A stretch of 64,000 nt of DNA from NCBI GenBank assembly GCA_021234155.1, contig JAJEKV010000046.1, positions 7,321,012 to 7,385,011 of the forward strand, given 5' to 3'. How positions within the stretch are numbered: the first letter of the stretch is position 1; the number at the start of each line of letters is the position of its first letter. The stretch is from Isoetes taiwanensis. Its lineage: Eukaryota > Streptophyta > Lycopodiopsida > Isoetales > Isoetaceae. The position numbers and the translations under genes were made by a program. The notes under the pieces are model-generated. The model was not told the DNA's origin. It saw nothing but the letters and a program-made list of their open reading frames with translations, and searched no databases. Shown piece after piece: positions 20,111 to 31,888 of this stretch.

Positions 20111-21740
20111 TTGTCTCTCATTTGGAGCTGGTATTCTTGCCAAAAAGCTCAGGCGGTCTTTAATTTCTCCTTATATTGATTTGCTTGGGATTTTTAGGGC
20201 CACGGCCTTCTTCACGGTGCTTAATGGTGCGTGCTGCGGTGGGTATTGGTCCCGGACCACTCCACGATGCCCCTCCGATCCTGCCGGGTTCAGCTGGTCT
20301 GCCCAAGCCCTCTCCTCTGTTCCGGCCTCTCCCGTTCCTCCGGGCTCTCCTCGGATCTTCTTCAACTGGCGAAATGTTGTCTTTGCTGTGAAAGAAGTTC
20401 ACATGGTACCCGGCCCGGGCCCGGTGACTCATATCAATGCGGATCGTCGTTAGGTAATCGGGCTGATATCGAGGGATCGGGGCTCCCCACATGAAGCTGC
20501 AGGAAGCTTCATGCCATTAAATCTGGGGGAACCTCAATTGCCACGCCATCTATGGCGGCAAGTCCATCCCCTAAATCTGGGTACTCCCTTCCCAGAGCCG
20601 TATATCCTTTCGCTCAATCTCCCGATGGTCATCTTCCTTAGCCAAGCCTCGATGCGATCGGCCTCGATCTGATGTCCTCCTCCTCGGAATGCCCCTCATG
20701 TTGGGAGGATAGAACTTAATCGACATCATGACCATGTCATGTTGCTCGATGATAGTATAAGAAAATTTGGCGAAGGTTCAAATTTGGGATCGGGAATGGC
20801 TCAGAAATGATAGATAGGATAGGGGATCCTATCGTTATTCTCAAACCGGTTCACCAACTTCGTCGGAAGGATGTCGGCCAAAGGGGTCGGTGGCCATATA
20901 CCGGGCGATCGTGGCATAAATCTCAACTATGGTTAGGGTCGAAGGGTCAGGGCTCTTGGTATTGGCCATAGGCGTGTGGCTAAAGGTATAAGAAGCGGCG
21001 GTGAGGCTACTTTGACAGGGAGGCGGCAATAAAGGCTAAGGGTTCACAAGGCACAAGGGCACAAAGCACAGTCGGTCCGGGATGGCGATGGCGTCGATTC
21101 CGGTGATCCGGCGTTTAAGGGAAGGCAAAGACAAAATGACAAAAAGAACTTCTAACGACCCGTTAACTTTTTTTTTTTTTAAAGAAAATTTAAAATTTTT
21201 CTTTTTAACTTTTGAATTTTGTTATTATAAAATAATTATCTGGCGAAATCTGGCGGGGCATACTGATCGGTATGCGGTTGCATTATCGTGCTCCGCCTCG
21301 ATTGGGGTCGTCGAAAAGCAAAGCGGCGCCGAGTTGACCTTGCAAGGCAGCGTTGACTCCCATCATGCGGTCGGTAGCCCGGCGCATTTTCGGCTCTTCC
21401 ACCGTGACTACAAGACGATAAAAAGCAAGCGGCGCCCGAATTGGTTTTCGGGCCTGCCCTTGACCATTTTTCGCCGGGAGACGACTGTTCTAGGGTAATT
21501 TGAGTACGCCCGATCCGATGGAACCACCTTCTCCGTCTTTTGAGCTACCCACTGATATTTACATCTCTTCCATTCTTGGGCCCTCCAGTCGCCCTAACTT
21601 CTTTAAAGCTACAATTCCATAATTTAACCTAACACCGAACCAAACATCAAAGAGGACTAACAACACATTTAGCCTCCTCCTAACTACCGTACTACGAGTT
21701 AGTGTTTGGCCAGTGCTATGATTTCGAGCAACCGAAATCC

Positions 21741-21757
21741 GCGGCTCTGATACCATT
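21741..21757 (-). promoter_or_regulatory. Primer-binding site, minus strand
   Basis: On the minus strand TGGTATCAGAGCCGC follows the LTR end after two bases. It is complementary to initiator tRNA-Met and fixes the element's orientation. Confidence 0.85.
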
Positions 21758-21758
21758 T

Positions 21759-23330
21759 GTGGCGCTCCACGAATATATCGACCCCGGTCGTATACATGCG
21801 AGGACTTTCCTCTCCATGGCGACCATCCCGCCCGCGGCGGCCCCCTCCATCTAACCCGGGCCATCTACGTAGAGACGCTCAGGTGAAGGACACGGAGGGG
21901 TCATTCGGCCCACGCCTTCGATGGGCACCTACGTCGCGGAAGCATGAATACAAGGGTAAGCACACAGCATAAATCATATACAAATAGCCACCACGAAGGG
22001 TGGCGCATCCATCCAAATCCCTACAACAAGAATATGCATCTAGACTAAGAAAACACCCAAAACCCAGGTTCTACCCCGGCTCAGACTCTAGTGAGGAGCG
22101 ACTGACGGCTGGGTCTCAAGAGATCAGCAAACTGAGTCTTAGCATGGCGTTGGCTGGCATAGAACATCGGCTAGGGTTGTCCACTCCACCCGCCCCTCCT
22201 CTGCACACTTTGCAGATGGGTCGATTCACGCTATGGCTTCGCTATAGCCTTTCGGAGACGCGGACCCAAGGTATCACCCTTTGAGCCTACTCCAGGTTCA
22301 TGACACCTGGTCCGATGAGGCAGGTCGGGGAAGTGTCCCCTTCCAGGATCACAGTGGTTCCGTGGGTGAGCTAGAGAATACGTGTCGCATCAGCGACCCC
22401 CGCATCCGTACCCAACTTACTCACCCTAAATCTACTCAAAGTGCATGGAGCCCCATACGGGTCACACCACTACACCCAGGGAGTGTCAGACCCATACCCG
22501 GCCCTCTACGTGACCGGCTATCAGGCCTAGCCCACTGTAGGAGTCTCAGGAGCCTTTTATGCTCGTGCAAGACCCCACCCCCTACTTCACCACTGTGTCC
22601 CTTGTCTGGTGCTAAGCCAGACCATAGCATCTATGACCCGGTGGGCTCTTGTGCACAGGCCGAAACTAGTAGGGTGTTAACGGAAGTACTAGGAGCATTC
22701 TATACCCAAGCTCAGAGGCCTCTACCCCCCCTTTAATCCCTGTTTACTGGAACTACTAAACTAACTCATAGAGACATCGACCATCCCATAACAGAGCGTC
22801 ATTCATAATTGAAAAGTATTCCTAATTACCAAAGAAGGGTTAATCTCAACCAAAACTAGCCAGAAAAGAATACTAGAGTATTATTCTACAATTTGCAAGT
22901 TAAACTACCACTAACCAGAGTTTCGGCTGGACCCGTTGTCAAGGGGTGCTTCCATAGTGCTGTACTGGGGTAGCAGCGACAGGTAGAGGGTGTCTTGGCG
23001 ATTGGGAGATGTTCAGCAACTGTGCCCTGAGCGCTTAGCTGCTCCTTGGTGCTGGCTGGGGTGAAATTGGGGTTAAGGTGGGGGTGGCGCTGCCTTTGGT
23101 GGCTCAGTTTAGAAACCCCCATGCTGGCCACTCAGGTTATGCCAAATGGCGCCTTCCCACCTGACTTAATAGCAAGTATTTAGATAATTATCCTTTATAG
23201 TTAATTTAACATAGCTAATTAAATCCCTTGTGGCCAACCCCTTAGGTTATCATACCCCAGGGTGGGTATCTATACTGGTGACGTGTCAATATATTTACAC
23301 GTAGACCGTATAAATACTTGGAACGTCACA
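21759..23330 (-). mobile_element. 5' LTR of minus-strand element
   Basis: A 1572-base LTR bounded by TGTGGCGCTCCACG at its left and CTTGGAACGTCACA at its right, near-reverse complements that give the TG...CA ends and long terminal inverted repeats. It is clearly related to the LTR at 57904-59514 along most of its length, for example CAGGTTCTACCCC and GGTTGTCCACTCCA. The frames predicted inside (for example 22281-22736) are LTR sequence and not genes. Confidence 0.88.
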
Positions 23331-25919
23331 CAGTCTAGCTAGGTCAAATGCCTGAATTCACGGAAACGAACCCACAGAAGATAAATGACCTTGTAGTTAG
23401 AAATGTGCCTGTGGATGTCTTCATGTGCGCAAAAGATCCTGCGAGGGTCTTTTTCAATGGTGTAGGGTTGGTTTTGTTTTTTTTTTTCCTTTTTTTTTTG
23501 TTCATGGTCCCTTTTTAGGAATAGCATGGGCGTCACATGCGACGGCCACTCAGAACCAAAATAGAGCGAAGAATAGGGCTTCTTATCTTTATCCAAAGCT
23601 GAGACAATGATGATTGATTCCTTAAAAAAGTAATTATGCATAGGCTACTTCTCCTTGTTTGTAAGATTCCAAAGGGTGACATCAACATAGTTTACAGGTA
23701 AGTTTGGCCTTCCCATGGCTTTCACCATAACGATACTTTAACCATATCTTTACAGGTAAGGATGTTAGAATGGTGGAGACAATGTTAAGTTTGCTTCTCA
23801 TGGCTCTCACCATAACGACGCTGAGTGGACTAATCACAGGGAAAGAAACAAAAAGTAGTTAAAAAAAAACACGGGCCAAAAAAAATGAACATTCGAAACA
23901 ATAAGGTAGATATAAAAAAAGTCTAATATGGCACAAAAGTGAACGTAGGAAAAAGGTGGATAAAAAAGTCAAATATGGCATATCGGATGGAATATGGTAA
24001 AAAAGAGGGCGTGGCAACAAAATCAAAAGGAAAAAGCTAAGGAGTGAAAGAAGGCTGATAATGGTGGCTATTACCAACCAAAAGAGGGCAAAGAAAAAAA
24101 AATCAACGGCAGAGTATGGTGGCAAACCGGTGGCAGCTATGACATTCTTGATTTGTTCTTGTAGGCGGCAAAAGGGCAGCCGATCTTCCTTTCTTTTCTC
24201 CTTCCCCACTTATTTCCTTGCCCATCTCTTGTTGCAGGTGTAGCGCTAGATTGGCCAACTGATGATAGCATCCTCGTCATGCTTTTTATCTGTTTCATCC
24301 TCTTCCTTTGGCAAAAACCCTTCCCAACGTCTTCATACCTAAAGCTTTGATCCGCAGGTCTCACATAGAGCAGAAAATAGAGAGCTTGGCAAATCTTTAC
24401 GGGAAGATGATCTTTTGCTTTTGTTTCTTTTACTAAGGGCAGGGCAAGCAAACGGATAGAAAGAAGAATACGACATCTTAAAAATCCAGCTTAAAAACTC
24501 CGATGGTTTGTTGGTCTACAATTGTGAGTAAAATCCGAGTCTTTGGTAGCAAGAGACCCTGGCATCCAAATGATTTTTCACTCCCCATCACCTGCAAAGG
24601 GAATTCTTTGAATGACCCACAAATCCTAAAACACATTATCTAATGCAGTTGGCGCTGTCGGAGGGAGAGGCAAAAGCATAGATCAGATATGTACAAATAA
24701 AACAGAAAAACGTGGATGCATACAAAGGCAAATTTGAAGAGTTCTGGATCGTGGACCTCGTTTCTCTTGCTCGGAAGCGCCATAAAAGCAAGAAGCTGGA
24801 GCCCAAGTAGTAGCAGAAGCTTTAACCCTCGAAGCTTAGCCGCAACAGTCGAAGGTTTTAGTAGAATTGTTGATGCCGGGGTTACAATCCTACAAATAGA
24901 CATGGCAGAAGAAATGAAGGAAGAAGCTATGGCGGTGGATTCCAAAACAGAGGAAAGCGCATGAAAACCTTGCTCAGGCCAGAAAGCAGAAAGGCAAAAA
25001 CATGCCTCCACGCTGCACGGTGACCACCTTTGAGATGCTTGGATGCTCGCCGCCATGGCCATCGCCATAGGTTCTATGGATCCAGCTTCTCTGCCAGGCG
25101 TCAAGATCTTTGACGAAGCTAAACAGGTGGCAAGTAAACATGCAAATGGATTGCGGCGCGGAAAAAATAGAGAGGGACAAAAACAATAAAAAATAACAAA
25201 CTGCTTTATATATGTATCAAATAAACCATTGTTTAAAAAGGATGAGCACCCCTTAATCGGGGCAACTACCATCGTGGCTCAGCCACGAAATATGAGGCAG
25301 CAGGACTGCCAAAGTTAGTTGCTGCGAGCGACTTGATCCGCTCCTGGCAGAATCGTCTTGCCGTATGATGTCGCCACGTGGCCTTGCCACGTTGGCAAGT
25401 ATTCCCATCAATTGGGATGAGGCGGCAGAACTTGGGAGTAAAAAAAAGAGGACAGAATCCGGAAAGGCTAACAAGTCGAAGGGCAGGATTCAAGGAGAAG
25501 AAAGTTGTTTTGTCCAAGAGGGATCAAGCAATTCAAAAAGAGGGATTGGATTGATAGTATCTGCTGGACCGGAAGTTGCAGGAGAAAGGCTTTATCCTGG
25601 TAAGCTCGGTGCTGGATGTAATCCGGTTGTGGCCTTTATGGAATCCTCTTCTGTACTAAATATATAGATTAAAGAATTACCATAAGTGATAACGCTCCAA
25701 GGTAACTAGCTTGGATTTATGCCTGGGGCCGGAATTATACCTTGAACCAATTCCCTTTAAATTGCTAAGTCTTCTCTCTAGGAAAAGCCTGTGGAATAAG
25801 TTGAGGTAATTACTCAGTCTTAGCAGGATAGCAGGTTGCAGTAGCAACCCAGAGTCTGTGGACTAGCAGTATGGTACGAAGCTATCAGGCCTCTTCCTCC
25901 TAATATCATCTGCTAAATA
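23331..25919. other. Intergenic DNA, possible remnants only
   Basis: There are T-runs at 23470-23500 and purine-rich patches at 23850-24100. A plus-strand frame at 24716-24964 and a minus-strand one at 24640-25272 overlap and neither is recognised. In a third frame, 24700-24800 reads KGKFEEFWIVDLVSLARKRH, which looks coding, but stops follow. No gene can be supported. Confidence 0.3.
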
Positions 25920-28187
25920 TGGTTATGAGCATAAGCTTGTTTCATGAACTCCAGTATTATGATGAGACAAGTTTATGATCTTGGAATGGGACAAGCTCAT
26001 GTTTTGTCAACAGACCAGAGGTACTTGGAAGTTCTATGGAGTTGTGCTCCATTATGGAAGATATGTTCCATTATGGAAGTATCTTGTGATACTGGGGTGA
26101 GCACGGTGAGTGCTTACCCAAGGGAACTTCTGGTACTAGTGAGATGAAATCTATCACTGGTATGGGACAGTGATAGACGTAGTCAACAGTCTAGTGTTCT
26201 GGGTTCTTATGATGCTTGCAGTTACTTCCTCACTTTGGATCCACCAGCGTGGGGGTTCTAGACGACGTACTGTCTAGATATGGTGGGGTGTATCTGCTTG
26301 GCAGATGCTATGGTGCGTGTGGTGGATTCCATATGCGTGTACTTGCAGTCCGTCAATCATTGCTTCATGTTTTTTTTTTTTTTTTTTTTTTTGAAGAACG
26401 TGTTTTACTTCATATTATACACTCAAAATATTACAAAGTACTTCCAGAAGTAAGAAATGTCCCTGAAGCATCAATCACTTTTAGATGATCACTCCATATT
26501 GGAATTTTAATACGATCAGGCCAATTAGAGATCTGAAAGCAATTATACAACTTCTTACGAATTTCTTGAAGCACCACCTGATATACGCTTATCATAAAAG
26601 ACCTTTCTTCGCCTTCGCTTCCATACACTCCATATTAGCCAAGACTTTGCCATGTGAAATGCAATCCTTTTAGAAGCGATCCAGCGATTTGGATAAATAC
26701 CCAAAGAAAGTCTTGACTATCCAAAGATACTCCAAAAGAGAATGCGGCCGGGACCTAAGACTACTCGACTCTGCACACAAATATAAATAGTGCTCCAATG
26801 TTTCAATGCACCTCACACATTGGGCAAAGTGGGCTTACTCGGCTTAAAAGCGATGAACCATCTCATTAGCTCTCAAAGAGCGATGAATCACCCCAAAAGT
26901 AGAACATTTACCTTTGGATGATTATATTTAGACCAAACAAGGTTCAGTTGATTGCCATTGAAAAGCAAAGTGCTGTAAGTGCCATTTTTGAGAAGGTGAT
27001 AAAGTACTTGAGGAGGTAAGCAATCTGTAGCATGAACTTACTAGCTTCTTACCTTCTTTAATACCTTGAACAAAGTTCGGTTATCTCTTGTTACCCACCT
27101 TCTTAATTAGAGGAAGAGCACTTGCTACATAAGCCCATATACTGATATCTTTATCCAACAACCCATATGTCTCCTGAAACCATTGCCAAGGAGCAATGTC
27201 AATACCAAAATACCACTTGTTCAATACAAATAATACACTGCTCTCCTCCACTTCGCAGGGGAATGCGCATGCATAAATTCTACAAACCCAGTGTAGTTGT
27301 CCATGAGTATACAAAGGCAACCATAGAAAGGGGGAAGATGCCTGGAGACAAGCTTCCCAATCAAATGTAATCACCTGCTGGACTACCTTCCAGGCCCGAA
27401 GCAAGCCTTTCAGTACTGGAGAGGCATGTGAATAAGCTTTCAATGGATATAACAATGCCCAAGGGAGCTCAATTCTCACACCTAAGCTTATGAAAAACCA
27501 TACACTTCTTTTTCTTGATTGTTTAAGTAACTTCATACCTGGTGATGCACAATCATCTTTCAACAAACTGAACAATAGCTTAGAAGCTAAGACCTTACCC
27601 TGTAAAGAAAGATCCAACATACCAAGTCCTTCTTATTGTTTAGACAACATACATTTCTTCCACGCCACCTTCACAGTGCCTCCTTGATCAATACACCAGA
27701 CAAAATCTCTTACAATCTTTTTTATCTCTGCAAACTTAGAAGCTGGAGCCAATAGAACCGAAACCAAATAAATATGCGTATTGTTCAATACTGACTTAGC
27801 TACTTGAATTCTACCTGCCAAGGATAACTTTGAACCTCTCCACCAAATCAGTTGCCTTTGTAAATTTAAGATAATTTCATCCCATGCTTCATTCATGTCA
27901 ATATCTAGACCAAAGGGGACTCCTAGAAGCTTTGTCTTTGCTTCATTGCTTCATGTTGACACTACTAGATAACTCTTATGCATGTTACTAATACGTGGAA
28001 GCTTGTGCAGGCTGTTTGATAGCTGGCGGAGCATACGTATGTATATAGTTATCTGTGTTGTCATCTTGTTATCTGTATACCTGGCTTTCATGTATATGGC
28101 CTCATGGGAGGCAATACTCTATATACTCTGATAGATTGATGTGAATACAAATCGAAATCTTTGGTACTAAAATTTTGGTTCGTAACA
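25920..28187 (+). mobile_element. LTR copy 2, split by a LINE insertion
   Basis: The same LTR family as 11482-12115, in the same orientation: left part 25920-26357 and right part about 28000-28187, ending TTCGTAACA. No PBS follows (GGCTACAAGG instead), so it is a solo or 3' LTR. Between the parts sits a LINE with its own target duplication. About 40 extra bases (27958-27997) are also present compared with copy 1. No 5-bp target duplication could be matched for the LTR itself. Confidence 0.75.
26372..27943 (-). mobile_element. 5'-truncated L1-like LINE inside the LTR
   Basis: A T-run at 26370-26392 is the poly(A) tail on the minus strand. The 14-base duplication CATTGCTTCATGTT flanks the element at 26358-26371 and 27944-27957. 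Coding on the minus strand: 27633-27896 contains RGSKLSLAGRIQVAKSVL, the C-terminal part of plant L1-type reverse transcriptases. It continues in the same frame through one TAA (at about 27621-27623) to 27081. The catalytic RT core and endonuclease are missing because of 5' truncation at insertion. Confidence 0.88.
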
Positions 28188-30087
28188 GGCTACAAGGAAT
28201 AGGACTGCTCTACACACAACTAGCACATGGTGTGTCACCAATCTTTCCACATTATAACCCATTTGCTAGCAATTTATTCTGTTGTCTTTGCGTCTGTAAA
28301 ATATTTGCCAGTCAATATTGCACCGCATGAAGAACGCATTTTGTTTCGGCCAGATTGAAACAGCTGATTATTGAGTCTACCACAACTGATTATTGGATCT
28401 ACCATTCTGTTTGATATGGAAATATGGACCTGCATGAGAATGATTATAGTTTAACTAACAGCAGGTATCAGGTACTATCATAACAATATAGCTTCAGACA
28501 TCAATATAGCTTCAGAATTGTCTCTTGATCAAGGGTTAACGTGAGAGCAAGCAAAGGTTTCAACATGAGAGAGAAGACTGCCATAAATTACATATATGCC
28601 TTTTTGAGAAAGATATGCAGAGAAAGCAATGTCTAACACGTAGCCCGTGAGAGATAGGTATTGTCCACTATGTGAGATCCTGTGTCAGGAAATTAGTGGG
28701 ACCTAGTTTTGAGATGGCTAAGCCAATGACATATTATAGCTTGTTGTAAGAAGTATTAAAGAGTAGGAGCTGCAATGTTCTATATGGAATTAAGAGTATG
28801 AGAATGTTCAGTAAAAATATTGTTTATATTAGAGGACATGTTATCTGGTTGCAATTAAATGTTTATGCGAGTGGAATGCATATGATTGATCAGGCTTTTC
28901 ATAAGTTGCAAAAGGATGACTACGTGATATAAATTGCCCCTTAAATGGCAATTGTTGATTAGAGCCTAGCTTCGTTAATATGGTGTTCAAAGATGCGGAC
29001 AAGCTCGCGCGGAAAACATGTATTCTTTTGGAACACACTCCTCAACTCTTATGCTAAATAAATTTTGAACGAACTTCCTAATGACGCTCATTGCAAGGGA
29101 ATATGCAATGCACTAGAGGGATGTCCATGATGACAAACTCAAAAGGTCATAGAGTACTTTGTAGTGTTGCAGAGGTGTTAGGTAGTGCCCAATCAAGTGA
29201 GGAAACAACTAAGGTTGTGGTAGGTTCACGACTTAAGGTAAAGGGCCCTTTTTGAAAGCTTACCACTGTGCCCAGGGTTCCTGAGTTCGACATAACAGGT
29301 TTGGAAGGTGAAGTGAAGGATGTTCGGATGGCAAAACCCATGTCTGTAAATTTGCCATATACGGTGTAGTTTATAACGGATATATTTTTTGCTTAATTAA
29401 AAGATGGAGAATTTGATGTTTTATGCCCACCAAGAAGAGAGAAAAAGTGTAGCTAACCGCAAGACAGTAGTTGATATTGGCATTCCTTACTGCAAAGATG
29501 GCACCATCTGGAGGCATAAAATTATCGATCTGCACTCTCTAGGCCAAATCGATCTGATACATGATACTAAGATTGTAAGTAAAAAGCTAGTTATAAATAT
29601 TTGCTTCCACCTATTGCACTTTTATAGCATAGTATTGTTGCCATTTCTTGAGCAACCCTATTGGTTTCCTGGCGACTACTGTGTGTCATATATGGATGTC
29701 CCTTGGGCTTGCAATTGTATCTCGCACCCAAATAATATAACCCTCGAATTGATCTTGCCAGATCTGCAGCTTTGGAACCTGTTCAAAATTGGAAATTTTT
29801 CAATTTTGTTACAAAAGACAAAACTTTGAATTTCAACCTGCTAACTTTTTCGTTGAACTATTAGAGGACACTCGATAATGGGAATACCATTGTTGCTATG
29901 AACTGAACTTCTTTGATCTAATAGGCACCAGCATGCAAGGCAAATATGATAGGTTCAAATCATGTATATTCCTAAACTATCAGGCATCCGTCACTACTAC
30001 GTATAATCCTAATCTGTTATTGGGTTATATGGAAAGGTTTGCTTAGCTATTGTGAATATATTCTAATCTGTTGTTGAGTTGGTACAT
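28188..30087. other. Decayed plant sequence, one possible exon
   Basis: Mostly AT-rich with no repeats of note. At 29404-29574 a plus-strand frame (MENLMFYAHQEERKSV... DTKI) ends exactly at GTAAGT, a consensus splice donor in phase 0. It could be a first or internal exon of an unrecognised gene. No continuation is found. Confidence 0.3.
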
Positions 30088-30104
30088 GGAAATGTATGCT
30101 CACC

Positions 30105-30239
30105 CTCGCAGGTTCGAATCCTGTTGTTGTTGACGTACAAGTTATAACATTAATAGGTCTCCTCTGGAGTCCTATTATATTTTGATGTATCTTTTATAAT
30201 TATGAATACAAAACCCACCTTGCCTTAAAAAAAAAAAAA
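30105..30239 (+). mobile_element. 5'-truncated tRNA-derived SINE with target duplication
   Basis: The 17-base direct repeat GGAAATGTATGCTCACC lies at 30088-30104 and 30240-30256. Between them the element starts with CTCGCAGGTTCGAATCC, which contains a Pol III B box (GGTTCGAATCC, 30111-30121), and ends in a run of 13 A. The A box is missing, so it is 5'-truncated, just upstream of the B box. Confidence 0.85.
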
Positions 30240-30289
30240 GGAAATGTATGCTCACCGCGAACATCCCTTTGTATGATCCACTCTTTCAA

Positions 30290-30395
30290 AATGCAGTGGA
30301 GTGGGAAAAGAGAAATGTTCGCTGCGGCCTTGGCCGCCGCGATAAAATTTTTGTCAAGGCCGGTGCGAAAAATTTCTTGTTATACATAATTTTAT
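30290..30395. repeat. Palindromic repeat, copy 1
   Basis: It contains GCTGCGGCCTTGGCCGCCGC (30321-30340), a slightly damaged palindrome in AT-rich DNA, with flanks GGGAAAAGAGAAATGTTC and TTTCTTGTTATACATAAT. Both flanks match the copy at about 45210-45265. This copy has about 30 extra bases on the right side. Confidence 0.7.
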
Positions 30396-30539
30396 TTACT
30401 TATTTAGCTATTTATCGTGTAGAAACCAACATGAAAAAAGGGTGCAATTCAAACTGAAATGAAGAAAACAATGTAGTGCTTTACCAAATAGATACCATTA
30501 TTATACGATTGTTTTATTGGCGCATGAATTGGGTTCACT

Positions 30540-30720
30540 CCAAAGGAAACTTGCCTAACTTTTCGTGGAAACCTCCTCAATTTTTCTTCAAAAACCTTCC
30601 CAGCACCTTTCCATGGAGACCTCCCCAATTTTCCTGCAAATCTCCTTAGTCTTCCATGAAAACCTCCCAAGTTTTTTTTTTTTGTACGACTTGGGGAGGT
30701 TTCCATTTTCGAAAATAGGA
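30540..30720. repeat. Repeated CCTCCCCAATTTTCC words
   Basis: Units of 25-40 bases containing GGAAACCTCC and CCAATTTTCC recur about five times. The last is inverted across a T-run (30674-30684), making a possible stem. Related words occur at about 35185-35240. Confidence 0.55.
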
Positions 30721-31448
30721 GCGGTTTTTATGAAAAATTGCGAAGGTTTCTACGAAGGCCAAGATTCATGCTCCCCTGCTCCTCGATCCACGCGCTTTTT
30801 AATAAGGTGGAGTCATGTTGTGTAAATTAATAACTATTTTTTGGGTTGCCCCTAGGGGGGCAAACCCTCGTTTATGTGGGTATGTGAGCATATTCAAGTA
30901 TATGATGGCATATACCTAGCATATGCTGATGACTGCTAAAAACTGGCTGCTGCCTGTAAATGCTCGGTCATCCCTCCCTTCCGCGCCTTCCGTCAGGGTT
31001 CTGGCGAGTTGAGCACCGCGCCTCTGTTCTCACGCCGGAGCTGAGCTTGGCTGACGGATTCGGCCATGCTTTGGAGCTTCGCCTTTGTGCATTTCGTGGG
31101 GTACCTGGATGGTCCAGAAAGTGCCTTCTTTTGTGTTTATTTTGACAATGGATCTGGTTTTGTCTCATTGCAGAAGTTGCGTTTGGCCAAGGCATCTTAA
31201 GCTTGTTCTCATGATGCTGAAGCGGGGCCAAGATCATATGCCTTTGTTTTTTCTTACACTCTTATATGGCGGAGGTGTGGTTATGGCAGCGAGAAAGTGC
31301 AGAAGCTCAACAGAGTTACGCTGGACAATATTTCAATCATCCTGTTGCAACACATAAAACAGGACATTAGGGCTTCAAGCATCCCGTGTAGCTTCTAGCA
31401 TGAGGGCACCAGAGGTTCTAAATTTTCAATTAACAGTACGGGCATCTT
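30721..31448. other. Unassigned, upstream of BASS remnant
   Basis: No gene is recognised. A C/G-run inverted repeat (GGGTTGCCCCTAGGGGGGCA at 30843) and a GTATATG-rich patch at 30870-30925 have relatives at 35040-35110. The 5' part of the BASS remnant, including a transit-peptide exon, could lie at 30960-31440 but cannot be read. Confidence 0.3.
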
Positions 31449-31888
31449 CCGACACACAGATGGAGTACAAATTTCGGGCAACCATCACTTGGAAAATTTT
31501 CTCACCTATGCAACAAGCTTATATCCAGTTTATATGATTGCTGGTGCGGTTTTATCACGGCACAAGCCTTTAGCATTCTCATGGTTTATAAGCCGGGCAC
31601 CTGTGTCATACAGTATTTCCTTTGAGTGCCATTGTGCTAGCAATGGGTCTGACTTTAAGTCTTCAGAACTTGCTTCAAATTATTGTAAAACAACCTTCAG
31701 CGGTAATCCATCCTCTATCTCTCTTCTGCTCCTTTTCTATAATCTATGACTAAATGTCTTTGCAGGTTTTCTTTGGGTTTGCTGCACAATATGGTATAAT
31801 GCCAGTAGCTGGGGCTCTAGTCATCAGATCCATATCTGCTGGTCTCATTTTAATGGCATGTTGTCCTCGAGGTACCGCATCCAATGTT
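31449..31888 (+). pseudogene. BASS family (bile acid:Na+ symporter) exons, frameshifted
   Basis: Two exons. The first reads ENFLTYATSLYPVYMIAGAV and on to RAPVSYSIS, then shifts by one base near 31619-31622 and continues as LSAIVLAMGLTLSLQNLLQI, ending at GT (31703). The second (31766-31888, after TTTGCAG) reads FFGFAAQYGIMPVAGALVI and LMACCPRGTASNV and ends at GTAAGC. These match the chloroplast BASS transporters, polytopic inner-envelope proteins that move organic acids with sodium. The conserved GGTASN is RGTASN here, a few residues before it are deleted, and following exons are not found. It is a gene fragment. Confidence 0.75.

Larger units (their letters stand above)
17441..21758 (-). 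mobile_element. Internal region of truncated non-autonomous LTR element
   Basis: It lies directly inside the PBS and 5' LTR at 21741-23330, so the element reads on the minus strand. In order it holds a leader with short coding-like pieces (about 20400-21030), a histone H3 pseudogene, and a damaged gene of about 450 codons (18140-19515). Below it, coding-like text rich in Arg, Glu and Pro continues to about 17450. No reverse transcriptase, RNase H or integrase motif is found in any minus frame. No 3' LTR is found to the left, so the element is truncated or its end has decayed. Confidence 0.5.

Noticed and set aside
20171-20494. GC-rich overlapping frames on both strands
   Set aside because: All frames are open through GC-rich composition; only the minus frame in the retroelement leader is plausible and it has no recognised family.
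22281-22736. 151-codon plus-strand ORF
   Set aside because: It lies wholly within the LTR at 21759-23330 and matches the second LTR without frame conservation.
24640-25272. 210-codon minus-strand ORF with hydrophobic segments
   Set aside because: No recognisable family; Ser/Leu-rich composition mirrors the complementary strand, and no promoter or homologous motif is visible.
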